A DNA stretch of 64,000 bases from Emticicia aquatica (GTDB taxonomy: Bacteria; Bacteroidota; Bacteroidia; Cytophagales; Spirosomataceae): positions 558,001 through 622,000 of the forward strand of contig NZ_CAKLPY010000002.1 of the NCBI RefSeq assembly GCF_923079645.1, written 5' to 3'. The notes under the pieces are model-generated. The model was not told where the DNA came from and did not search any database. It saw nothing but the letters and a program-made list of their open reading frames with translations. Within the stretch, counting starts at the first letter, position 1. Every line of letters starts with the position of its first letter. Below, in pieces: positions 37,565 through 44,357 of this stretch. A program made the translations under genes and the position numbers.

Positions 37565-38121
37565 AAATATATACAAAAACTGGAGATCAAGGCACAACTT
37601 CGCTTGTGGGCGGCACTCGAATCAGTAAAGCTGATTTGAAAATCGAAACTTACGGCACAATTGATGAACTAAATTCGTGGATTGGCTTGGTTCGTGACCA
37701 AGTTATTAACGAATCAAGAAAAGATATTTTAAAGGAAATTCAAGACCGATTATTTACTATTGGCTCAGATTTAGCTTCCGAACCTGAGCAAGTTCGTCGA
37801 AAAAAAATTCCTGACCTTTTGGATGAAGACATTGACCTTTTGGAAAAAGAAATGGATAAAATGGACATGGAAATTCCTCCACTTCGGGCGTTTGTATTAC
37901 CAGGCGGGCATCAATCGGTTTCTTACACACACATTGCTCGAACGGTTTGTCGTAGAGCCGAACGTTTGAGTATACGACTTTCGACCGAAGAAGAGGTTAA
38001 TTCATTGATTATCAAATACTTAAATCGTCTTTCTGATTATCTTTTTGTACTTTCACGAAAAATGACACAAGAAATAGGCAGTGAAGAAGTAGCTTGGAAA
38101 CCACGGATAAACAAGTCATAA
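37561..38121 (+). CDS. Cob(I)alamin adenosyltransferase, PduO type
   Basis: 186 residues. It transfers the adenosyl group of ATP to cob(I)alamin to make coenzyme B12. The family signature is clear: MKIYTKTGDQGTTSLVGGTRISK (nucleotide-binding loop), YGTIDELNSWIGLVRD, and the C-terminal ATP site RTVCRRAERLSIRL with LNRLSDYLFVLSR. The start codon overlaps the previous stop (ATGA, 37561-37564). Having this common enzyme behind two unassigned lipoproteins looks incidental, but the overlaps imply one transcript. No cobalamin riboswitch is seen nearby. Confidence 0.93.
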   Translation: MKIYTKTGDQGTTSLVGGTRISKADLKIETYGTIDELNSWIGLVRDQVINESRKDILKEIQDRLFTIGSDLASEPEQVRRKKIPDLLDEDIDLLEKEMDKMDMEIPPLRAFVLPGGHQSVSYTHIARTVCRRAERLSIRLSTEEEVNSLIIKYLNRLSDYLFVLSRKMTQEIGSEEVAWKPRINKS

Positions 38122-38155
38122 AAAAAGATGCAAGCCACCTTTCGGCCAACTTGCA
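38120..38155 (-). terminator. Terminator downstream of the 38212-38727 gene
   Basis: On the minus strand TGCAAG...CTTGCA (38150-38155 with 38129-38134) encloses CC-GAAA-GG with a GNRA-type loop. The oligo-U run encoded by 38120-38126 follows. The run overlaps the stop of the convergent adenosyltransferase gene. Confidence 0.8.
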
Positions 38156-38211
38156 CCCCGTATAGAAACGCTCAGTAGCGAGGAGTTAACTCCTTCACTA
38201 CTTCACTCAAA
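38156..38211 (-). other. Hairpin-rich 3' region
   Basis: Between the 38212 stop and the terminator lie CGCT-CAGT-AGCG (38169-38180) and the palindrome AGGAGTTAACTCCT (38181-38194), flanked by GTAG and CTAC that can extend the stem. Together with the terminator this makes a compact fold in less than 100 bases. Confidence 0.4.
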
Positions 38212-38727
38212 TTATTCATTTAAAACTGTTTCTTGAGCCTGATTAATGCACTTAATTCCAGCTTTTGAAAATTCCGAAATTTTACCACTTGGCTTATCTA
38301 ATTTCCAAACCTTTACAATTTTGGTGAGGTATTTTTGAGGCTCAACTGTTGATAAAGCAAACAAAGTTGGGTCACTTTTACCATTTTGCGAACACCCTTT
38401 TACGGACACACATTGGTAATATTCGTTGAATTTCGGAATCTCAACAATGTCGATTACTCTAAGCTGAAAATCACCTTTACTATGTTCAGAATTTTCTATT
38501 TTTGATAAAAAAAGAAAATGTTTATCTTCCCTTTTCATAAGTGCAATACCGTAGTGTAAATTAATCATATTACTATTTACCTTTACGATACCTCTCAACT
38601 CACGATAATCTTTGTATCGAACGCCTAAATATTGTTTTTCAAAATTTGTACTATTCTGAGAATGTGCGAAAATATTTACCCCTAAAACAAGCGTTGAAAT
38701 GGTCAATAATAGACTATTTTTAATCAT
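38212..38727 (-). CDS. Exported protein of unknown function
   Basis: 171 residues with a signal peptide (MIKNSLLLTISTLVLGVNIFA, cleavage near HSQ). Mature part: YLGVRYKDYRELRGIVKVNS and KVWKLDKPSGKISEFSKAGIKC, with three cysteines (in YQCVSVKGC and GIKC). I recognise no domain. It lies alone, convergent with the adenosyltransferase gene and divergent from purH. It is followed by a terminator and an unusually structured 3' region. Confidence 0.6.
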   Translation of the reverse strand: MIKNSLLLTISTLVLGVNIFAHSQNSTNFEKQYLGVRYKDYRELRGIVKVNSNMINLHYGIALMKREDKHFLFLSKIENSEHSKGDFQLRVIDIVEIPKFNEYYQCVSVKGCSQNGKSDPTLFALSTVEPQKYLTKIVKVWKLDKPSGKISEFSKAGIKCINQAQETVLNE

Positions 38728-38784
38728 TTCTTGCTATTTTTTTAATGTTTTAAGGTCAATTACTATCTTATCAAGAAAAAGCAT

Positions 38785-38792
38785 TAAATTTG
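38785..38792 (+). promoter_or_regulatory. Possible -7 box for purH
   Basis: TAAATTTG, matching TANNTTTG, predicts a start near 38799 and a leader of about 80 bases. No TTG is found at the correct distance upstream, so confidence is low. Confidence 0.35.
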
Positions 38793-38879
38793 CACTTTCA
38801 ATATTTAGGAGTCAAAACCAAAAAACTGGCACGACTAGCTAACATTTCTGTTAAATAATACTGCAAAAATCATTCCAAA

Positions 38880-40400
38880 ATGACCAAGAAAATACAATCG
38901 GCACTTATTTCGGTTTATTACAAAGACGGTTTAGACAAAATCGTAACTTTACTTCACGAGCATAATGTTCAAATTTTTTCGACAGGTGGTACGCAAAAAT
39001 TTGTTGAAGATTTAGGAATTCCTGTAACAGCCGTTGAAGACCTCACAAGTTATCCTTCAATTTTTGGCGGACGAGTAAAAACCCTTCACCCGAAAGTTTT
39101 TGGAGGAATTCTTTACCGCCGAGATAACGAAGGAGATGTACAAACTGCTGCTCAATTTGAGATTCCATCAATTGACTTGGTGATTGTTGATTTATATCCT
39201 TTTACAGAAACTGTTGCTTCGGGAGCAGATGAAGAAGATATTATTGAAAAAATTGATATTGGTGGCATTTCTTTGATTCGTGGAGCGGCCAAAAACTTTA
39301 ACGATGTATTGATCGTTTCGTCACGTGACCAATACGACGATGTCTATGAAATTTTAAAAGAAAAAGACTGTTCAACAGACCTATCTGACCGTCGCCGTTA
39401 TGCAAAAGAAGGCTTCCAGATGAGTTCTAGTTATGATACAGCTATTCATAATTACTTTGCTGATGATGTTTATACTTCTACGCAAAGTTTTGATTTATTA
39501 CCTAAAAAAGTCTTACGCTATGGCGAAAATCCACACCAAGCTGCTACATTTTATGGTGATTTGGATGCAATGTTTGAGCAAATTCATGGGAAAGAATTAT
39601 CGTACAATAACCTTATGGATGTAGAATCATGCGTGCGTTTGATGGATGAATTTACTGAAACTTCATTTGTAATCGTGAAACATAATAACGCTTGTGGCGT
39701 AGCAACCGCCCCAACGGCCAAAGAAGCTTATGTAAACGCTTTGGCTTGCGACCCTGTTTCGGCGTTTGGTGGTGTAATTATTACAAATGCTAACGTAGAT
39801 TTGGCCACTGCCGAGGAACTGCACAAACTTTTCTTTGAAATACTCATTGCTCCGAGTTTTGATGCTGATGCTTTAGAAATCTTGAAAAAGAAAAAAGACC
39901 GTCGTTTGTTAATCAGAAAACCTGTTGAAGTAAGTAAAAAACAATTTAAAACGCTTTTGAATGGCGTTTTGGAACAAGACAAAGACAATTCGATAGAAAC
40001 AGCAAAAAACTTTACGGTAGCAACCGAAAAAGCTCCAAGTGAAAGCGATGTCAAAGCTTTAGAATTTGCCTTAAAGATTTGTAAACATTTGAAATCGAAT
40101 AATGTAGTTTTGGCAAAAGATGGTCAAATGCTGGCTTGTGGTGTTGGGCAAACTTCACGTGTTGATGCCTTGAAACAAGCAATCGAAAAAGCAAAAACAT
40201 TTGGTTTCGACCTCAACGGAGCTGCAATGGCTTCAGAAGCATTTTTCCCATTTGCTGATTGTGTTGAAATTGCTCACCAAGCTGGCATCACAACAGTTGT
40301 TCAACCAGGTGGCTCAATCCGTGATAAAGATTCGATTGATTATTGTAATGCAAACGGTCTTTCGATGGTTATGACTGGCGTTAGACACTTCTTGCACTAA
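38880..40400 (+). CDS. purH: Bifunctional AICAR transformylase / IMP cyclohydrolase
   Basis: 506 residues, standard size. It performs the last two steps of purine synthesis. The N-terminal MGS-fold cyclohydrolase domain starts at IQSALISVYYKDGL and contains STGGTQKFVEDLG, GGRVKTLHPKVFGGIL and DIGGISLIRGAAKN. The AICAR transformylase part begins near residue 200 (LRYGENPHQAA) and holds the Lys-His pair in VKHNNACGVA, DPVSAFGGVI, and the closing VVQPGGSIRDKDSID. It is a single-gene unit ended by the terminator at 40419. Confidence 0.97.
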   Translation: MTKKIQSALISVYYKDGLDKIVTLLHEHNVQIFSTGGTQKFVEDLGIPVTAVEDLTSYPSIFGGRVKTLHPKVFGGILYRRDNEGDVQTAAQFEIPSIDLVIVDLYPFTETVASGADEEDIIEKIDIGGISLIRGAAKNFNDVLIVSSRDQYDDVYEILKEKDCSTDLSDRRRYAKEGFQMSSSYDTAIHNYFADDVYTSTQSFDLLPKKVLRYGENPHQAATFYGDLDAMFEQIHGKELSYNNLMDVESCVRLMDEFTETSFVIVKHNNACGVATAPTAKEAYVNALACDPVSAFGGVIITNANVDLATAEELHKLFFEILIAPSFDADALEILKKKKDRRLLIRKPVEVSKKQFKTLLNGVLEQDKDNSIETAKNFTVATEKAPSESDVKALEFALKICKHLKSNNVVLAKDGQMLACGVGQTSRVDALKQAIEKAKTFGFDLNGAAMASEAFFPFADCVEIAHQAGITTVVQPGGSIRDKDSIDYCNANGLSMVMTGVRHFLH

Positions 40401-40418
40401 GATTATATATTTGTTAGT

Positions 40419-40454
40419 AAAAAGCGAACTGTTCGGAGAATGGTTCGCTTTTTT
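40419..40454 (+). terminator. Rho-independent terminator of purH (two-way)
   Basis: AAAAAGCGAAC (40419-40429) pairs with GTTCGCTTTTT (40443-40453), T run after. It also suits the convergent minus-strand gene. Confidence 0.9.
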
Positions 40455-40468
40455 ATTATCAGAGCCAA

Positions 40469-40831
40469 TCAATTATTCTCCATCTTTTGGTCAATCCATT
40501 TTTTAATTATTGCCACATCACAATCTGACAATTTACCACCTTTAGGCATTTTTGGTGAATAGCCATTGACAGAAACAATAGAGTTGTAAAGTTCGCCACT
40601 ATTTGCACTTGAATATACTTGTTGATAAGTCTCAATTATTAAACCATCAAAATGATTTTTAGAATCATGACATTGTAAACACTCTTTTTTGATAATTGGT
40701 AAAATATCGCTTTTGAAACTTACTAGTATATTTTCATCCGCTCGACACATATTTGGGTTAACTCCTTTCGTATTTAAGCACCCCCAAAACCCCAAAACAA
40801 ATAAAATCCAACACCACTTTATAGATTTCAT
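40469..40831 (-). CDS. Small c-type cytochrome-like lipoprotein
   Basis: 120 residues. The lipoprotein signal ends in FWGC (Cys18). A single haem-binding motif CLQCH (Cys51, Cys54, His55) follows ILPIIKKE, and Met95 in SPKMPKGGK is a likely sixth ligand. The C-terminal CDVAIIKKWIDQKMENN is typical of the small, membrane-anchored cytochromes found in Bacteroidota and Planctomycetes. It probably carries electrons at the outer face of the inner membrane. It is alone, with purH convergent to it. Confidence 0.85.
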   Translation of the reverse strand: MKSIKWCWILFVLGFWGCLNTKGVNPNMCRADENILVSFKSDILPIIKKECLQCHDSKNHFDGLIIETYQQVYSSANSGELYNSIVSVNGYSPKMPKGGKLSDCDVAIIKKWIDQKMENN

Positions 40832-40888
40832 ACATTTACATTTTGTAAAATATTATAAATGGTAGTAAATGTAGGTCATTTTACAATT

Positions 40889-40922
40889 AAAAAGGGTCTT
40901 CAAATACATGAAAACCCTTTTC
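40889..40922 (-). terminator. Terminator of the Gfo/Idh/MocA gene
   Basis: AAAAGGGT (40890-40897) pairs with ACCCTTTT (40914-40921), with inner TTCA/TGAA, 30 bases after the oxidoreductase stop. The minus-strand U run is short. Confidence 0.65.
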
Positions 40923-40951
40923 TTAATGATAAATTAATATCTCCGAAACTA

Positions 40952-42097
40952 TCAGATAGAAACCCAAGCTTGCTTACGGTGACTTTCGATGATTCTTTCA
41001 CAAATTAACAATTCACGCAAACCATCGGCGAAGGTTGGGAATGTAGGATTTTCTGGTTGTTTTCCTGCTGCAACGGCTGCATAAACTTCCTTAAATAATT
41101 GTTTTGAAGTATCAGGAAAACCTTCATTATGTCCACCAGGGAAACTGATTAAGCTTTGTGCTTCACGATAAAACAACGATGGGTCTTTCATCAATTGTTG
41201 GTTTGCTCCGTCACGTTTTCCTACCCACATTTCGTTTGGTTTTTCAGAACACCACTCAAAGTTTGCTTTTGAGCCAGAAATTTCCAAATTCAATCTATTT
41301 TTTCGTCCAGCTGAAACTTGGCTCACTGTTACGCTTCCTTTATTTCCGTTGTCAAATCTCAAAAGTACACTTGCATGGTCTTCAGTATTAATCGGAACTT
41401 CTTGATAATCAGACGCTTCCAACATTTTTCCTGAATATGTTTCGATGGCTTTCAATGGTTTCAAACGAGATTTATGAACAGTACTGAAATCGGCCATTAC
41501 TTCAACGATTTTCAAACCAGTAATGTATTCTGTTACATCTAAAAGGTGTGAACCAATATCTGCAATGGCTCTTGAATCTCCCGATTTATCAGGTTCTAAA
41601 CGCCAGTTGTAATCTGTTTGATAGAAAAGCCAATCTTGCAAATAACTACCCATGATTGAGTAAATTTCGCCTAAATCGCCTTTTTCACGCATAGTTTTCA
41701 TCTGACGAACCAGCGGATAATATCTCAAATTGAAGTGAACAGCATTGACTAAACCTGTTTCGGCCGCCAATTTCACTAATTCTTCGGCTTCTTCAATTTT
41801 AGTTGCCAATGGTTTTTCACAAACAACATGCTTACCTGCTAATAAAACGGCTTTCGATTGTGAATAATGCAAGAAATTTGGCGTACAAACGTGTACACAC
41901 TCAATATCTGCGTCTTTCAACAAATCTTCAAAAATATACGCACGTTCGATACCTAGAGCAGCGGCCTTTTCTTTAGCTAAATCAATATTTGCTTCGCAAA
42001 GCCCTAAAACTTCGATATTAGGTAAACGACGGAGGGCTTCAATGTGTGCAGGCCCGATAAAACCCGTGCCAACGACGGCAACTTTGATTTTTTTCAT
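40952..42097 (-). CDS. Gfo/Idh/MocA-family NAD(P)-dependent oxidoreductase
   Basis: 381 residues from ATG at 42097, which gives MKKIKVAVVGTGFIGPAH; a TTG four codons up is less likely. The Rossmann dinucleotide motif is VGTGFIG, the family hallmark EKPLA is at GKHVVCEKPLATKIEEAEEL (near residue 95), and the C-terminal half is the open beta-sheet substrate domain (DIGSHLLDVTEY). Relatives oxidise or reduce sugars, inositols or related ring compounds; the substrate here is not known. It follows the GntR regulator by 65 bases, and both probably form one transcript. The neighbourhood (deoC and a UTRA sensor) suggests sugar degradation. Confidence 0.9.
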   Translation of the reverse strand: MKKIKVAVVGTGFIGPAHIEALRRLPNIEVLGLCEANIDLAKEKAAALGIERAYIFEDLLKDADIECVHVCTPNFLHYSQSKAVLLAGKHVVCEKPLATKIEEAEELVKLAAETGLVNAVHFNLRYYPLVRQMKTMREKGDLGEIYSIMGSYLQDWLFYQTDYNWRLEPDKSGDSRAIADIGSHLLDVTEYITGLKIVEVMADFSTVHKSRLKPLKAIETYSGKMLEASDYQEVPINTEDHASVLLRFDNGNKGSVTVSQVSAGRKNRLNLEISGSKANFEWCSEKPNEMWVGKRDGANQQLMKDPSLFYREAQSLISFPGGHNEGFPDTSKQLFKEVYAAVAAGKQPENPTFPTFADGLRELLICERIIESHRKQAWVSI

Positions 42098-42162
42098 GGT
42101 TTGAGGCAAAGGGGTTGGTTAATATTAAAAAAGAATTTCGTCCCAAAAATAGTAAGAGATTT

Positions 42163-42873
42163 TTAGTTAAAACTACTTATGGCAAATTTTTCGGTATTAC
42201 AATAAATTGAGCTATAAAGAAAAAAGCCTTCAACAGAAGTTTTATATTTTCTTAATAGATGCAAAACAGGTGATTTTGTCTTAATTTTTAACAAATTAGC
42301 CGTTTCTTTATCAGCCGCAATGGCTCTTACTTCTTGTGTCATACTTTGTACATCAATTTGATATCGAATCAACAAAGTGCGAAATAGCGAGCCTTCCAAC
42401 AATGGTTCTTCAATAAAATTGGGCAAATTATCGTTCGGAATATAAGTATGTTCATACATCACTGGCAAATCTTCAACTAAACGTAACCGTTTAAAGAAAA
42501 TAAAATCTTCGTCACTTTCTGTGTCAATCAAAGGTCGAAAAATTGGGTTTTGCATTTTTTTCAACATAGGTCCTTCCAAAACTAATGTTTTACCGTGTCT
42601 ATCGCTTGCTACGACAACTTCCGTCCAGCCTTTCAATGACAATAAGCCCAACGATTTTCTACTTGCCGAAACCGTACTTCCTTTTCCATGTTGTCGAGTT
42701 ATGTAACCTTCTCGCACGAGTTCATTCAATGCTTGTCGAACGGTCATTCGGGTAGCATTAAATTCAGTACAAAGGTCATTTTCAGATGGAAGTAACCCTC
42801 CTTCTTCATAGATGCCCGACGTAATTTTTTCTTTTAAACTAGCTTGTATTTGACGATAAAGCGGTATTTTCAT
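42163..42873 (-). CDS. GntR-family regulator with UTRA effector domain (HutC subfamily)
   Basis: 236 residues. The winged helix lies at about 3-70 (PLYRQIQASLKEKITSGIYEEGGLLPSENDL, TRMTVRQALNELVREGYITRQHGKGSTV). The UTRA ligand domain follows (about 90-230; FFKRLRLVEDLPVMYEHTYIPNDNLPNF, KSPVLHLLRKYKT). HutC-type members bind palindromes with a TA-rich centre and respond to small metabolites such as sugars or phosphates. Two copies of TTGTCTATACAA lie over promoter elements upstream of this gene and of deoC, so autoregulation and control of deoC are likely. Confidence 0.92.
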   Translation of the reverse strand: MKIPLYRQIQASLKEKITSGIYEEGGLLPSENDLCTEFNATRMTVRQALNELVREGYITRQHGKGSTVSASRKSLGLLSLKGWTEVVVASDRHGKTLVLEGPMLKKMQNPIFRPLIDTESDEDFIFFKRLRLVEDLPVMYEHTYIPNDNLPNFIEEPLLEGSLFRTLLIRYQIDVQSMTQEVRAIAADKETANLLKIKTKSPVLHLLRKYKTSVEGFFLYSSIYCNTEKFAISSFN

Positions 42874-43017
42874 AAGTCGGTCAACTGTAGCACCTCAATG
42901 TTACTAATTTACTTAATTTTCAGAAAGCAAATGTAGTTGAATAAAGTCAATATTATAGCAATTTACAAATGAGTAAATTTTAAAATTATCTCATCGATTA
43001 TTCAAAAACGGCTATGA
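42874..43017 (-). promoter_or_regulatory. Region between the attenuator hairpin and gntR
   Basis: AT-rich leader. A TACATTTG box lies about 60 bases before the gntR start (minus strand) and could be a second promoter, but its -33 partner is poorly spaced. Nothing else is visible. Confidence 0.35.
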
Positions 43018-43048
43018 AAAAAGGCATTTAGGAATCCCAAATGCCTTT
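43018..43048 (-). terminator. Terminator hairpin in the gntR leader
   Basis: AAAGGCATTT pairs with AAATGCCTTT (43039-43048) around GGAATCC. On the minus strand a run of U follows, encoded by the A run before 43023. It lies about 145 bases upstream of gntR and about 310 after the deoC stop, so it can end deoC readthrough or a short transcript from the 43129 promoter. Confidence 0.75.
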
Positions 43049-43113
43049 CCAAGACGAAAATACTTTAACCTATGATGAATAAACCCGATAAACGGGGTAC
43101 TCAAACTCTTTTA

Positions 43114-43129
43114 GACTTTTGTAAAAGTC
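43114..43129. promoter_or_regulatory. Palindrome GACTTTT-GT-AAAAGTC
   Basis: 7+7 perfect inverted repeat directly at the predicted transcription start (about 43122) of the operator-promoter unit at 43129. It could be an operator or the first hairpin of the transcript. Confidence 0.4.
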
Positions 43130-43159
43130 AAATATATTTTATACAACTTGTATAGACAA
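43129..43159 (-). promoter_or_regulatory. GntR operator-promoter unit 1
   Basis: Minus-strand TTGTCTATACAAGTTG begins at 43159; its TTG is the -33 element, and after exactly 20 bases TATATTTG (43129-43136) follows. The core TTGTATAGACAA (43148-43159, plus strand) is a near-palindrome. The same 16-base block with the same spacing occurs before deoC. Direction is toward gntR. Confidence 0.72.
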
Positions 43160-43359
43160 CAAAAAACTTATGTACAAAAGAAATTAAAAATCGTTATACA
43201 GACAAATATTTTAATTGTTTTTTTTACAATTAATACATTTTGGACAATAAATAGTCAAAAAAGTATTATTTTTTTTCAAAAAATGCAATTCATGTAAGAT
43301 TGAAAATAAGGTAATTTTAAGAATAATAGCCACGCACATTTTTCAGTGTATCATCATTC

Positions 43360-44112
43360 TTAATAGCCAACAGTCGAATTTGCTACTTCTTTTGATACTA
43401 AACCCAAACGTTGTTTTGCATCTTCCATAATTGTTGCGGTAGCCGACGCTCCTAAACGTGTTACACCCATATCCATTACTTTTAATAGACCATCAAGTGT
43501 TCGTATGCCACCTGCGGCTTTAATCTGAACATTTTCGGAAGCATGTTTCCTCATTAATAATAAATCATGGTCGGTTGCTCCTTTGTAATTATAATCGCCG
43601 TTAGCTTGTTTTACATAGCCATATCCAGTTGAGGTTTTGATAAACTCTACGCCAACGATGCTACAAATTTTGCAAAGTTTAATTTTATGTTTGTCTTTAG
43701 GTAAAAAGTCATTTTCAAAAATAACTTTTAAAATTGCTCCGTGTTTATGGCTTTCTTTTAAGATTGCATTGATTTCTTTTTTCACGTATCGCCAATCTTC
43801 CGATAAAACTTTACCAACATTTACCACCATGTCGATTTCGGTTGCTCCATCTTTACACGCTTGACGGGTTTCAGCAACTTTTTGTTGAATCATGCTGCTT
43901 CCGTGCGGAAAACCTACAACTGTGCAAACAGCCACATCCGAATCTTTGAGTAGCTCAACAGCTTGTTTCACAAAGTAAGGTTTGATACAAACCGTTGCTA
44001 CGTCATAATATTTGGCTAGTTCGCAACCATTAGTCAGTTCGGAATCGGTCATCGTGGGATGCAGCAAAGAATGGTCAATCATTTTTGCAATTTGATGGAG
44101 AGAATATTTCAT
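43360..44112 (-). CDS. deoC: Deoxyribose-phosphate aldolase
   Basis: 250 residues from ATG at 44112; the frame extends 18 codons up but those overlap the promoter region. DeoC cleaves 2-deoxyribose-5-phosphate to acetaldehyde and glyceraldehyde-3-phosphate, in deoxynucleoside breakdown. Active-site residues are intact: Asp94 in GATEIDMVVNVG, Schiff-base Lys159 in FIKTSTGYG and Lys198 in VQIKAAGGIRT. The chain ends with VSKEVANSTVGY. An exact operator-promoter unit lies upstream, shared with the gntR leader. Confidence 0.96.
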   Translation of the reverse strand: MKYSLHQIAKMIDHSLLHPTMTDSELTNGCELAKYYDVATVCIKPYFVKQAVELLKDSDVAVCTVVGFPHGSSMIQQKVAETRQACKDGATEIDMVVNVGKVLSEDWRYVKKEINAILKESHKHGAILKVIFENDFLPKDKHKIKLCKICSIVGVEFIKTSTGYGYVKQANGDYNYKGATDHDLLLMRKHASENVQIKAAGGIRTLDGLLKVMDMGVTRLGASATATIMEDAKQRLGLVSKEVANSTVGY

Positions 44113-44152
44113 TTTATTTGGTTTATTTTGTTTTTGAAACTTCTTAAAAACA

Positions 44153-44186
44153 CAAATATAAAACACCCAACTTGTATAGACAAGTT
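44153..44186 (-). promoter_or_regulatory. GntR operator-promoter unit 2 (deoC)
   Basis: AACTTGT-ATAG-ACAAGTT (44169-44186) has 7-bp perfect inverted arms. On the minus strand its TTG (44181-44183) acts as -33 element, and after 20 bases TATATTTG (44153-44160) follows. The predicted start near 44146 leaves about 34 bases to the deoC ATG. It matches unit 1 in sequence and spacing. Confidence 0.75.
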
Positions 44187-44306
44187 AATGAAAGAAAAGA
44201 TAGTCATCTTTTTTGGTTGGCTTTCTAAAAAGCTGTTTTTTGCTAAAAACAAGTATTCTTCAAGAAATAATTATCTAATTGCACACCATTCCTGCCGTTT
44301 TTTTAA

Positions 44307-44314
44307 TAGTTTTG
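44307..44314 (+). promoter_or_regulatory. Possible -7 box of the amino-acid permease gene
   Basis: TAGTTTTG, 43 bases before the start codon; the closest TTG (44279-44281) is 25 bases upstream, longer than usual. Confidence 0.35.
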
Positions 44315-44357
44315 GAAAGTAATCAGCAAGACTAAACCTAAACTTATTAAAACTTAT

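Noticed and set aside
37300-38211. Cobalamin riboswitch near the PduO-type adenosyltransferase
   Set aside because: No B12-box-like element precedes the gene, whose start overlaps another coding region; the structured RNA downstream is on the other strand.
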